Shown here: in pieces, positions 1 through 10,362 of the stretch
Numbering within the stretch: position 1 is the stretch's first letter
Layout of the letters: each line of letters begins with the position of its first letter
Assembly: GCA_002404675.1 (NCBI GenBank)
Contig: DHKE01000032.1
Span: 1 to 10,901 of the forward strand
DNA length: 10,901 bases
Source: Porphyromonadaceae bacterium UBA4702
GTDB taxonomy: Bacteria > Bacteroidota > Bacteroidia > Bacteroidales > Muribaculaceae
Direction of reading: 5' to 3'
Notes under the pieces: generated by a model
Database searches by the model: none
What the model saw: the letters and a program-made list of their open reading frames with translations, nothing else
What the model was told of the DNA's origin: nothing
Made by a program: the position numbers and the translations under genes

Positions 1-908
1 ACAACAACCGCCAAGGCGGCTACAATCAGAATCGTCAGGGAGGTTTCAACAACAATAACCGCCCGGCCAACAACCGCAACCGCCAGAACGGGTACAATAA
101 CAACCAGAACAACAACCAGAACCGCAAGAGCCTGCGCTTCACGCCGCGTCCCAAACAGATCGACTATGTACTCGAGGACGTTGACCCGAATGCACCGATC
201 CGCCTGAACAAGTATATGTCGAATGCCGGCATCTGCTCGCGCCGTGAGGCTGACAACTATATCGCAAAGGGCTTGGTCAAGGTGAACGGCAATGTGGTGA
301 CGGAACTCGGCACCAAGGTACAGCGCACCGACGTGGTGGAATATGACGATAAGATCGTAATCCCCGAGCGCAAGTGCTATGTGCTGCTCAACAAGCCGAA
401 GGACTGTGTGACCACTTCAGAGGACCCGGGCGGCCGCACTACGGTCATGGATCTGGTGAAGAACGCTTGCCAGGAGCGCATTTATCCTGTAGGCCGTCTG
501 GACCGCAACACCACCGGCGTGCTGCTGCTGACCAACGACGGCGAGCTGGCCTCCAAACTGACGCACCCGAAGTTTGTCAAGAAGAAGATATACCACGTAT
601 GGACTGACAAGCCCATTACCGAGGAGGACATGCAGCGCATCGCCGACGGCATTGAGCTTGAGGACGGAGAAATACATGCTGATGCCATAAGCTATGTGTC
701 TGACACTGACCGCAACCAGGCCGGCATCGAGATACACAGCGGCCGCAACCGCATCGTGCGCCGCATCTTCGAGCACCTCGGCTACCGCGTCACCAAGCTT
801 GACCGTGTGTATTTCGCAGGGTTGACCAAGAAGAATCTGCCGCGCGGACGCTGGCGTTACCTCACTCAGGAGGAGGTCAACTTCCTCCGCATGGGGTCGT
901 TTGAATAA
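1..908 (+). CDS. rluB: 23S rRNA pseudouridine synthase, RluB/RsuA family (5' end outside window)
   Basis: Isomerises a specific uridine in rRNA to pseudouridine (family knowledge; the exact site is not visible). The frame is open from base 3, so the start lies upstream; the in-frame ATG at 216 falls inside the S4 domain and is not the start. Visible order: an Asn/Gln/Gly/Arg-rich disordered tail (bases 3-125), a short linker, an S4 RNA-binding domain beginning at IRLNKYMSNAGICSRREAD (about 198-254), then the catalytic domain with NKPKDCVTT and the active-site motif GRLDRNTTG (catalytic Asp codon 501-503), followed by KKKIYHV and GRNRIVRRIFEHLGY. Such N-terminal low-complexity extensions are known in Bacteroidota members. 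RluB versus another RsuA-family member (RluE/RluF) is not settled. asnS follows after 170 nt on the same strand. Confidence 0.9.
   Translation, partial: NNRQGGYNQNRQGGFNNNNRPANNRNRQNGYNNNQNNNQNRKSLRFTPRPKQIDYVLEDVDPNAPIRLNKYMSNAGICSRREADNYIAKGLVKVNGNVVTELGTKVQRTDVVEYDDKIVIPERKCYVLLNKPKDCVTTSEDPGGRTTVMDLVKNACQERIYPVGRLDRNTTGVLLLTNDGELASKLTHPKFVKKKIYHVWTDKPITEEDMQRIADGIELEDGEIHADAISYVSDTDRNQAGIEIHSGRNRIVRRIFEHLGYRVTKLDRVYFAGLTKKNLPRGRWRYLTQEEVNFLRMGSFE
3..125 (+). other. Low-complexity Asn/Gln/Gly/Arg-rich coding segment
   Basis: About 41 codons encoding mostly Asn, Gln, Arg, Gly and Tyr, with runs of aac/aat/cag/cgc codons. It is the N-terminal disordered extension of the pseudouridine synthase and probably continues upstream of the window. 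The mix of Asn/Gln with Arg and RQGG-type repeats suggests a flexible RNA-binding tail (inference). Confidence 0.85.
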
Positions 909-1078
909 TCCCTGCGCGGAACGGCACGGAGTTTGCCGCCGCGAATGACAGACAGAATAGACCGGAGGATGCTGCCGGGCGTGTCCAGCAGCCTCTTCCG
1001 GTGTATCTGCCGACAGGCGGAACAAGAAGTAAACAAAAGAGGGCAAGCCCGTTGCGGCGGCCCGCCATTTGGTAGATT
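909..1078 (+). other. Structured intergenic leader before asnS
   Basis: This 170-nt gap has no convincing ORF and no TAnnTTTG promoter. It contains a strong imperfect hairpin at 961-1002: the arm ACCGGAGG-A-TGCTG (961-974) pairs with CAGCA-G-CC (986-993) and, after a 3-nt bulge, with TCCGGT (997-1002). No T-tract follows, so it is not an ordinary terminator. A second GC-rich self-complementary stretch lies at 1041-1066, just before the start codon. It may be an RNA processing or attenuation element between rluB and asnS, or simply structured spacer. Confidence 0.5.
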
Positions 1079-2476
1079 ATGGAAAAGATAAGACGCACAC
1101 GAATATCGGACATGCTCGGGTCGCCGGCAGACTTGGTCGGCAAGACCGTGGATGTCAAGGGGTGGGTGCGCACCCGCCGGGGCAACAAGAACGTACAGTT
1201 CGTAGCCCTCAACGATGGTTCGACCATCAAGAATGTACAGATAGTGTTCGACCTCGGCAAGTTCTCTGAGGAGGCCATGCGCCCTATCACCACCGGGTCG
1301 AGCATCCATGTCCAGGGCCTGCTCGTGGAGTCGCAGGGCAAGGGGCAGACAGTGGAGATACAGGCGCAGGCGCTGGAAGTTTACGGCACAGCCCCTGCTG
1401 ACACATATCCTCTCCAGAAGAAAGGGCACACGCTCGAGTTCCTGCGCGAGAAGGCTCACCTGCGTCCGCGCACCAACACCTTCGGCGCGGTGCTGCGCAT
1501 ACGCCACGCGCTCGCTTTTGCCGTCCACAAGTTCTTCAACGACAAGGGGTTCTATTATTTCCACACTCCGCTTATCACCGCGTCTGACTGCGAGGGCGCG
1601 GGCGCGATGTTCCAGGTGACGACGCTCGACATGGAGAACCCTCCTCGCAACGAGGAGGGGAAGGTGGACTATACAGCCGACTTCTTCGGCCGCCACGTCT
1701 CGCTGACAGTATCCGGACAGCTCGAGGGCGAGCTGGGCGCAACCGCGCTGGGCTGCATCTACACCTTCGGCCCGACATTCCGTGCCGAGAATTCCAACAC
1801 TCCGCGCCACCTGTCAGAGTTCTGGATGATTGAGCCGGAAATGGCGTTCTACGAGATAGAGGACAACATGGACCTGGCCGAGGAGTTCATCAAGTACTGC
1901 ATCAACTATGCGCTCGAGCACTGCATGGACGACATACAGTTCCTCAACGACATGTTTGACAAGGAGCTGATCAACACCCTGCGCTTTGTAGTTGACAATG
2001 ATTTTGTGCGTCTGCCGTATACCGAGGGTGTGAAGATACTTGAGCAAAGCGGCAAGAAGTTCGAGTTCCCCGTATACTGGGGCGTGGACCTCGCCTCCGA
2101 GCATGAGCGATACCTGGTGGAGGAACACTTCAAGAAACCGGTCATACTGACCGATTACCCGAAGGAAATCAAGGCGTTCTACATGAAGCTGAACGATGAC
2201 GGCAAGACCGTCCGCGCCATGGACGTGCTGTTCCCTAAAATCGGGGAAATCATTGGCGGCTCGCAGCGCGAGGAGAGCCTCGAGAAGCTGGAGGCACGCA
2301 TGAAGGAGCTGGATATGCAGCCCATAGAGTGGTATCTCGACACACGCCGTTTCGGCACAGTGCCTCACAGCGGCTTCGGCCTCGGTTTCGAGCGTCTGGT
2401 CCTTTTCGTGACCGGCATGCAGAACATCCGTGACGTGATACCTTTCCCGCGTTATCCGAACAACTGTGAGTATTAA
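1079..2476 (+). CDS. asnS: Asparaginyl-tRNA synthetase (class IIb)
   Basis: Charges tRNA-Asn with asparagine using ATP in the cytoplasm. The 465 residues match the usual length of Bacteroidota AsnS. Residues 1-105 form the OB-fold anticodon-binding domain ([23 protein letters not shown]). The class II catalytic core follows, with [14 protein letters not shown] at 162-175, motif 2 at 234-254 ([16 protein letters not shown], the Arg that contacts ATP) and motif 3 at 432-440 (GFGLGFERL), then RDVIPFPR. The [15 protein letters not shown] form and the absence of a GAD domain favour AsnRS over AspRS. The start at 1079 gives the typical MEKI N-terminus; no Shine-Dalgarno sequence is visible. Its 3' end overlaps the next gene by 11 nt, which suggests one transcript. 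Confidence 0.97.
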   Translation: MEKIRRTRISDMLGSPADLVGKTVDVKGWVRTRRGNKNVQFVALNDGSTIKNVQIVFDLGKFSEEAMRPITTGSSIHVQGLLVESQGKGQTVEIQAQALEVYGTAPADTYPLQKKGHTLEFLREKAHLRPRTNTFGAVLRIRHALAFAVHKFFNDKGFYYFHTPLITASDCEGAGAMFQVTTLDMENPPRNEEGKVDYTADFFGRHVSLTVSGQLEGELGATALGCIYTFGPTFRAENSNTPRHLSEFWMIEPEMAFYEIEDNMDLAEEFIKYCINYALEHCMDDIQFLNDMFDKELINTLRFVVDNDFVRLPYTEGVKILEQSGKKFEFPVYWGVDLASEHERYLVEEHFKKPVILTDYPKEIKAFYMKLNDDGKTVRAMDVLFPKIGEIIGGSQREESLEKLEARMKELDMQPIEWYLDTRRFGTVPHSGFGLGFERLVLFVTGMQNIRDVIPFPRYPNNCEY

Positions 2477-3779
2477 GCATCTGCTGAAATATTTAGTTGC
2501 ATTCATAGCGGCTGTCTGCATCAGTGCAGGCAGCCTTGCCTCGTCTTTGCCAGCGCAGCAGTCGCAAGCCGCGCAGCAGCCAGATGATGTGTTGACAGTC
2601 AGCCTGTTGACGTGCTATCCCGGGGCAGAGGTGTATGCCCTGTGTGGGCATACTGCTATACGTGTGCGCTCTGCCGCCATGGACTCGGTATGGAACTATG
2701 GGCTGTTCGACTTTACGGAACCCAACTTCCTGTACCGCTTTGTCAAGGGCGAGACAGACTACCGCCTTGGGGGCTATCCCTTTGCATGGTTTCTGCCTGA
2801 ATATGTGGAACGCGGCTCCAAGGTCGTTGAGCAGGAAATCAACTTCACGCAGCCTGAGGCGCACCGTCTGCTGCGTGAGCTGCGCAACGAGTCATTGCCG
2901 CAGAACTGCACCTATCGCTACAACTATGTGCGCGACAACTGCGCCACTCGTGTGATAGAGCGCATCGACAAGGCCGCCGGCGCCAAAATCCTGTACCCTG
3001 GTTTCAGCCGCTATGGCACATACCGCCGCGAGATGCGGGCATACCATGCCAACTATCCGTGGTATCAGCTCGGCATAGACATTGCGCTCGGTTCGGGGCT
3101 CGACCGTGACCTTTCGCCTCGCGAGGAAATGTTTGTGCCTATTGAGCTGATGGACAAGGCCTCAAAGGCGACGTTCCCAGACGGACGTCCGTTTGTCCGT
3201 GCCACGAAAGTGCTCAACGAGGGGACGCCCAGGGCTGTGCTGCCGCCTACGCCGTGGTATCTGACGCCCCTTTTCTGGGCGGCGATAGTGGCTGCAATTG
3301 CCATAGCAGTGGCTGTGTTTGACATACGGCGCGGCAAGTGCCTGCGTCTGGTCTATTCATTGTATTGGCTATTGGTCGGCCTTGCCGGCATCGTGGTGTG
3401 GTTTCTCGCCTTCTTCTCGACGCACGAGGCTACATCGCCCAATATACATATATGGTGGTTGACACCGCTGATGCTGGTGTCTGCTGTCACGATATGGATA
3501 CCCCGGCTGCACCATGTCACCAACGTGCTGGCATGGGTCGGCGGCATCGGCACGTTGCTGATACTGGTGATGTGGCCGTTCCAGCCTCAGGTTAACAACC
3601 CCGCCATATACCCGCTGATGGCGGCAGAGCTGGCGCTCTGCATAGCCTATGCCCGCTGGCACGCCGTCGGGCGCGTATGCACTGCCGCCAAGCCGCAGCG
3701 CAAGCAGGGACGCACGCCAAGGCCGGCAGCGAAAATTCCGAAACGCCGCGCGACGACGGCAGAAAGGAGGCGGAAATGA
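2466..3779 (+). CDS. lnb: Lnb-type apolipoprotein N-acyltransferase (formerly DUF4105)
   Basis: 437 residues. A signal sequence (hydrophobic 7-25) is followed by a periplasmic domain of the former DUF4105 family, now named the Lnb N-terminal periplasmic domain, and five C-terminal membrane segments at about 267-287, 293-318, 329-346, 351-371 and 379-398. A strongly basic tail (403-437) should be cytoplasmic by the positive-inside rule. Family hallmarks are LCGHTAIRV (His62), WNYGLFDF, the [12 protein letters not shown] stretch, and DNCATR (Cys159). In Bacteroides, Lnb adds the third acyl chain to lipoproteins in place of Lnt; a Cys/His-based mechanism is my inference. The GTG start at 2466 is chosen because it is the only start before the signal peptide. 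The gene overlaps asnS by 11 nt and the next gene by 4 nt. Some DUF4105 proteins may have other roles, but the five-TM tail favours Lnb. Confidence 0.82.
   Translation: MSIKHLLKYLVAFIAAVCISAGSLASSLPAQQSQAAQQPDDVLTVSLLTCYPGAEVYALCGHTAIRVRSAAMDSVWNYGLFDFTEPNFLYRFVKGETDYRLGGYPFAWFLPEYVERGSKVVEQEINFTQPEAHRLLRELRNESLPQNCTYRYNYVRDNCATRVIERIDKAAGAKILYPGFSRYGTYRREMRAYHANYPWYQLGIDIALGSGLDRDLSPREEMFVPIELMDKASKATFPDGRPFVRATKVLNEGTPRAVLPPTPWYLTPLFWAAIVAAIAIAVAVFDIRRGKCLRLVYSLYWLLVGLAGIVVWFLAFFSTHEATSPNIHIWWLTPLMLVSAVTIWIPRLHHVTNVLAWVGGIGTLLILVMWPFQPQVNNPAIYPLMAAELALCIAYARWHAVGRVCTAAKPQRKQGRTPRPAAKIPKRRATTAERRRK
3763..3770 (+). promoter_or_regulatory. Strong Shine-Dalgarno inside the end of lnb
   Basis: AAAGGAGG lies 5 nt before the ATG at 3776, inside the Arg-rich last codons of lnb. 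It supports 3776 (or the ATGs at 3779 and 3782) as the start and suggests translational coupling. Strong Shine-Dalgarno sites are uncommon in Bacteroidota, so it may partly be a by-product of the Arg/Lys codons. Confidence 0.6.
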
Positions 3780-5344
3780 TGATGAACAGGCTGCTGACAA
3801 CAGTGTTGTGTTCGCTTGTCACCGTATGCACAGCGGTACAGGCCGACCCGACGCGCCCGCGTCTGGTGGTCGGCATCGTGGTTGACCAGCTGCGCACCGA
3901 CTATATAGAGTACCTGCAGTCGCTCTTCGGCGAGAAGGGCTTCCGCCGCCTCATGGCCGACGGCGCATATCTGCGCAACGTCGATTTCCGCACAGTGCAG
4001 CCTGACGCCGTCAGCGCGACCGCTATGCTGTACACCGGCAGCAACCCTGCGCAGACTGGCGTGCCGTCGGCAAACGCTTACGACCGTGCACGCGGCAAGA
4101 TGCAGCACACCCTTGCCCACGACCACACATACACGCCTGAGGGGCTGCTCCTCTCCACTGTCAGTGATGAGTTGGCGATAGACGGCATCGGCCTCGGGGC
4201 GATATACTCGCTTGCCGCCGACCCGCAGCAAGCGGTCATCATGGCTGGCCATGCCGGCACTGCCGCCTACTGGATTTCGGAGGAGAACGGCAAGTGGACT
4301 ACCTCTCCCTACTACCGCGACGCGGTGGCTACCGTTACTGCTGCACTCTCGCGCCGCTCTCCCGATGCCCGCATCGACACCATGCAGTGGAAACCGTCGT
4401 TGACGCTCGACCGCTATCCTGGGCTTCCGGCGCAGAAACGCTATTACCCCTTCCGCTACACGTTCAGCCGCGCCGACCGCGACATCTACCGCAAATACAT
4501 AGCCTCGCCGCTTGCCAACCGGGAAGTGACGCAGGCTGCCATAGAGTGCCTGCGCTCGCAGAAGCTCGGCAACCGCGCCGAGACCATCGACATGCTCAAC
4601 ATAGCGTTGACAGCCGCCCCATACAAGTATGCAAAGGACGCTGACAGCCGCCTCGAGCTGCAAGACACGTACCTGCGGCTGGATGCCGACTTGGCTGCAC
4701 TGCTCGATGCCATTGACCAGTGCGTAGGCCTCGACAATGCTCTCGTCTACCTCTCGTCTACAGGCTATTACGACGACGCTTCGGCCGATGCGGAAAAATA
4801 CCGCATACCGACCGGCAACTTCTCCGTCAAGCGGGCGGTATCGCTGCTCAACGCTTACCTGAGCGCGACATACGGCAATGACGACTATGTGGCTGGCTAT
4901 GCCGCCGGGCATTTCTACCTCAATGAAAAGGCGGTGGCGACACGCCGCCTCGACGGCGACGAGCTGGCGGAGAGGGCGCGTGACTTCCTCAACCGCATGT
5001 CGGGAGTCGCTGACGCATACACCGTTGACGATATACTCTCCGGCGGCGACGCTACGCTGTCGCTGCGCAATTCCCTCGACATCAAGAACGGCGGCGACAT
5101 ATACGTCATGTTCACCCCAGGGTGGACAGTCACCGACGACACTACATATCCCGAAAAAGTAAACAACGTGCGCTCCGCAGCCGTAGCGTCCCCCTTCTTC
5201 ATGCTGGGGCACGGCATAGAGCCGCGTGTGATAGGCGAGCCGGTAGATGCCGTAGTCCTCGCCCCCACAATCACTCAGGCACTGCGCATACGCGCGCCCA
5301 ACGGCGCGGCTTCGCGCCCGCTGATGCTCAATTCCCCTCGTTGA
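3776..5344 (+). CDS. PafA-like alkaline phosphatase superfamily protein, probable pseudoenzyme
   Basis: 522 residues with an N-terminal signal peptide (about 1-23, ending at VQA-D), so exported. The fold signature is that of PafA-like phosphatases: LVVGIVVDQLRTDY (30-43), LYTGSNPAQTGV (85-96), NAYDR (100-104), AGHAGTAAYW (157-166), LQDTYLRLDADLAALL (295-310), RIPTGNFSVKRAV (343-355), APTITQALRIRAPNG (496-510). Asp37 is kept. The other expected active-site positions are replaced: no T-A-P-G-H nucleophile motif (DAVSATAM at 77-84), no K-x-R (DPQ, 149-151), no STDYxGH (TAAPYKY, 279-285), no ADHG (SSTG, 327-330), no YDTH (AAVA, 468-471). Catalysis is therefore doubtful. The start at 3776 forms an ATGA overlap with the lnb stop and has AAAGGAGG 5 nt upstream; an open frame extends further upstream but would remove the signal peptide from the N-terminus. 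Confidence 0.85.
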   Translation: MMMNRLLTTVLCSLVTVCTAVQADPTRPRLVVGIVVDQLRTDYIEYLQSLFGEKGFRRLMADGAYLRNVDFRTVQPDAVSATAMLYTGSNPAQTGVPSANAYDRARGKMQHTLAHDHTYTPEGLLLSTVSDELAIDGIGLGAIYSLAADPQQAVIMAGHAGTAAYWISEENGKWTTSPYYRDAVATVTAALSRRSPDARIDTMQWKPSLTLDRYPGLPAQKRYYPFRYTFSRADRDIYRKYIASPLANREVTQAAIECLRSQKLGNRAETIDMLNIALTAAPYKYAKDADSRLELQDTYLRLDADLAALLDAIDQCVGLDNALVYLSSTGYYDDASADAEKYRIPTGNFSVKRAVSLLNAYLSATYGNDDYVAGYAAGHFYLNEKAVATRRLDGDELAERARDFLNRMSGVADAYTVDDILSGGDATLSLRNSLDIKNGGDIYVMFTPGWTVTDDTTYPEKVNNVRSAAVASPFFMLGHGIEPRVIGEPVDAVVLAPTITQALRIRAPNGAASRPLMLNSPR

Positions 5345-5375
5345 CATGACCGCCGGCAGTCTGGCAAGGCGCAAA

Positions 5376-5407
5376 TTTCGCAATCTCAATATTTTATAGT
5401 ATCTTTG
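5376..5407 (+). promoter_or_regulatory. secA promoter, Bacteroidota sigma-ABfr type
   Basis: The -7 element TATCTTTG (5400-5407) matches TAnnTTTG exactly. A TTTCG at 5376-5380 sits where the -33 TTTG is expected, with an AT-rich spacer. Transcription would start near 5412-5415, giving a leader of about 100 nt. It separates secA from the upstream lnb operon. Confidence 0.75.
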
Positions 5408-5417
5408 CGAAACATTT

Positions 5418-5459
5418 GGCATACCCCTGACGGTGTGCCCGGGGCGAAACCCTCCCCGG
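5418..5459 (+). other. Two consecutive hairpins in the secA leader
   Basis: Hairpin 1 pairs GGCATACC (5418-5425) with GGTGTGCC (5432-5439): 8 bp with one GU and a 6-nt loop. Hairpin 2 pairs CCGGGG (5439-5444) with CCCCGG (5454-5459) around a 9-nt loop. They share base 5439, so one closing pair must give way. No U-tract follows, so they are not terminators. GC-rich sequence continues to about 5475, then an A-rich stretch leads into the start codon. Confidence 0.55.
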
Positions 5460-5514
5460 CGGCCCGCAGCCCCGTGGATGTACATATAAACCAAGGAAAC
5501 AAAGAAACCTCAAA

Positions 5515-9000
<3,486 letters not shown>

Positions 9001-9025
9001 ACATAATTAACTTTTCGTAGGTTTG

Positions 9026-9072
9026 TGTCCGGAGGCGGGTTTGTCAATTGTTTAACGCCTCCGGACATTTTT
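9026..9072 (+). terminator. Intrinsic terminator of secA
   Basis: A perfect 12-bp stem: TGTCCGGAGGCG (9026-9037) pairs with CGCCTCCGGACA (9056-9067), with an 18-nt loop, followed by TTTTT (9068-9072). It lies 26 nt after the secA stop. The 3' end of the T-tract is only 14 nt from the start of the next gene. Confidence 0.92.
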
Positions 9073-9086
9073 CTTGATATGCAGAT

Positions 9087-9755
9087 ATGAAAGAGATACT
9101 TGGTTTCCTGCGAGAGTTGGAGCGCAACAACAACCGCGAATGGTTTCACGCCAACAAGCCGCGTTATGACGAGGTGAAGCAGCGCATCGACGACCTCGCC
9201 ATGCGCCTGATAGCCGCTGTGGCTACAGTTGACCCCGAGGCGGCTTTGCTTACGCCACGTGACTGCACGTACCGCATATACCGCGACACGCGCTTCTCTG
9301 CTGACAAAACCCCGTACAAGACCCATATCGGCATATTCATCAATCCCCCGGGCGGCAAGAAAAGCCTCACCTGCGGATATTACCTGCATCTCGAGCCCGA
9401 CAAGTCATTCTTCGCCGCCGGCACGATATGCCTCCCCTCGCCAGTAATCCGCGCCATACGCCGCTCCATTTACGACAATGTGGACGAGTACCGCTCCATC
9501 GTCGAGGACCCGCAGTTCACATCCTTGTTCCCGAAGGTGGGGGAGAACCTCGTCAAGACCGTGCCGCAAGGCTTCCCGAAGGACTGGGAATACATCGACT
9601 TGATACGTCCGCGAGACTATATGGCGAGCAGCGACGTGCTGCCAGATGCCAGCCTTGACTGCGGCCGCTTGCCCGAGATGCTGATGGACTTCATCCGCCA
9701 GGCGCACCGCTTCAACCGCTTCATGAACTACACCATCGAGGATTTTGAAAATTGA
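9087..9755 (+). CDS. DUF2461 family protein (TIGR02453)
   Basis: 222 residues with no signal peptide or membrane segment, so probably cytoplasmic. It matches the DUF2461 family along its whole length: FLRELERNNNREWFHANKPRYDEVKQ (7-32), YRIYRDTRFSADKTPYKTHIG (62-82, the most conserved part), YYLHLEPDKSFFAAGTICLPSP (98-119), and a C-terminal DFIRQAHRFNRFM segment. The biochemical function of this family is not known to me and I do not propose one. The start at 9087 gives the usual N-terminus directly before FLREL. It begins 14 nt after the secA terminator and ends 15 nt before the next gene, so the two genes are probably co-transcribed. Codon use resembles its neighbours. Confidence 0.88.
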   Translation: MKEILGFLRELERNNNREWFHANKPRYDEVKQRIDDLAMRLIAAVATVDPEAALLTPRDCTYRIYRDTRFSADKTPYKTHIGIFINPPGGKKSLTCGYYLHLEPDKSFFAAGTICLPSPVIRAIRRSIYDNVDEYRSIVEDPQFTSLFPKVGENLVKTVPQGFPKDWEYIDLIRPRDYMASSDVLPDASLDCGRLPEMLMDFIRQAHRFNRFMNYTIEDFEN

Positions 9756-9770
9756 GTTTCAAGTTAAGTT

Positions 9771-10193
9771 ATGGAAAACAAGGGACAAGCAGGATGTTTT
9801 ATTGTAGCGGTGGCGGCGCTTGCGTTGCTGGTCATCGGCGGACTTGTTTCCGGCGGCGACGACGGTGCCCCGTCATCGTCCTCCAAACCGCGCACCGAGG
9901 CTGCCGATACCGCCAAGGAGGCCACTCGGCCTCAGATGCCGGCTGCTGCACCTTCTGCAGCGGAGCGGCGGACAGCCCGTCCGGCTGCCGCAAGTGATGC
10001 CTATCAAGAGGGGTATGACAACGGCTATGCGCAGGGACGCAACGACGGTGAGCAAGGCCAGTATCACGGCTACGGGTATGACGATACCCGCAATGCCCCG
10101 GACGAGGGCGCAAGCCGTTACCGAAAGGGGTATGACGACGGCTATACAGACGGTTACAATTCCGGTCAGGCAATATATAATGAGGGCGGATAG
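9771..10193 (+). CDS. Small single-pass membrane protein with GX3 repeat blocks
   Basis: 140 residues; I do not recognise a named family. Residues 10-27 form one hydrophobic segment (FIVAVAALALLVIGGLV) after a short N-terminus with Lys4, so a signal anchor with the rest outside is likely. There is no convincing lipobox. Residues 30-76 are a low-complexity Ser/Pro/Ala/Thr linker. Two blocks follow in which Gly recurs every fourth residue: Gly81, 85, 89, 93 and Gly120, 124, 128, 132, with Tyr beside most of the glycines (YDNGYAQG and YDDGYTDG). The GX3 spacing recalls the Yae1-type deca-GX3 motif, but similarity is only in pattern. ATG at 9771 lies 15 nt after the DUF2461 stop. The gene ends 348 nt before metK. 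Confidence 0.75.
   Translation: MENKGQAGCFIVAVAALALLVIGGLVSGGDDGAPSSSSKPRTEAADTAKEATRPQMPAAAPSAAERRTARPAAASDAYQEGYDNGYAQGRNDGEQGQYHGYGYDDTRNAPDEGASRYRKGYDDGYTDGYNSGQAIYNEGG
10009..10142 (+). repeat. Internal duplication encoding the two GX3 blocks
   Basis: AGGGGTATGAC occurs at 10009-10019 and 10126-10136, each followed by a near-copy of acggctat, in the same frame. The DNA identity suggests that the second Tyr/Gly block arose by duplication of the first, about 117 nt (39 codons) apart. Confidence 0.6.
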
Positions 10194-10235
10194 GCCGAAT
10201 ACGGCGCGGATATTTGGTGATTTCGGGCGAAACGC

Positions 10236-10267
10236 TTGCACGGCTGCGGAAAAAGCCGTAACTTTGC
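10236..10267 (+). promoter_or_regulatory. metK: metK promoter, Bacteroidota sigma-ABfr type
   Basis: The -7 element TAACTTTG (10259-10266) matches TAnnTTTG. A TTG at 10236-10238 sits at the -33 position, with 20 nt between. Predicted start near 10272, giving a 5' leader of about 270 nt. The spacer holds an inverted repeat, ACGGCT (10240-10245) and AGCCGT (10254-10259), which touches the -7 box and could be an operator; this is unproven. Confidence 0.75.
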
Positions 10268-10299
10268 GCCACTAATCCGCGAGGCGCGTGCGCCAGACC

Positions 10300-10353
10300 G
10301 GGAGTGGATAAATTTGGCTGCTTGCAACCACTCAAAAAAATGCTAAAATGCGA
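10300..10353 (+). ncRNA. SAM-II-type riboswitch aptamer upstream of metK
   Basis: Stem P1 pairs GAGTGG (10302-10307) with CCACTC (10328-10333). Inside the loop is ATTT (10312-10315), and directly before the 3' strand of P1 is TTGCAA (10322-10327). After an A-rich linker comes GCTAAAA (10342-10348). This order (GUGG, AUUU, UUGCAR, CCAC, A-rich linker, GCUAAA) is the H-type pseudoknot signature of the SAM-II (metA-element) family, where UUGC pairs with the GCUA segment to enclose SAM. Position before a SAM synthetase gene agrees. SAM-I and SAM/SAH signatures are not present. The call rests on recalled consensus; a covariance-model scan would settle it. Confidence 0.85.
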
Positions 10354-10362
10354 ACAGGCCAC

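Noticed and set aside
216..908. The pseudouridine synthase starting at the ATG at 216
   Set aside because: This Met is inside the S4 domain motif RLNKYMSNAGICSRREAD; the frame is open to the window edge and the conserved start of the domain lies upstream.
909..1078. T-box or other known amino-acid riboswitch before asnS
   Set aside because: No T-box sequence or specifier-loop arrangement and no terminator are visible.
3677..3775. An upstream ATG that would extend the PafA-like protein by 33 residues
   Set aside because: It would place a basic, polar stretch before the signal peptide and ignore the strong Shine-Dalgarno and ATGA overlap at 3776.
5413..5422. catttggcat shared between the secA leader and the metK leader (10414-10423)
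   Set aside because: The shared stretch is only about ten bases; in secA it is part of a different hairpin and there is no aptamer upstream. Probably chance.
3647..5494. A 615-codon open frame on the minus strand opposite the PafA-like gene
   Set aside because: It is antisense to a clear gene with signal peptide and family motifs, runs across the secA promoter, and its translation has no recognisable domain. High GC with few stop codons produces such frames.
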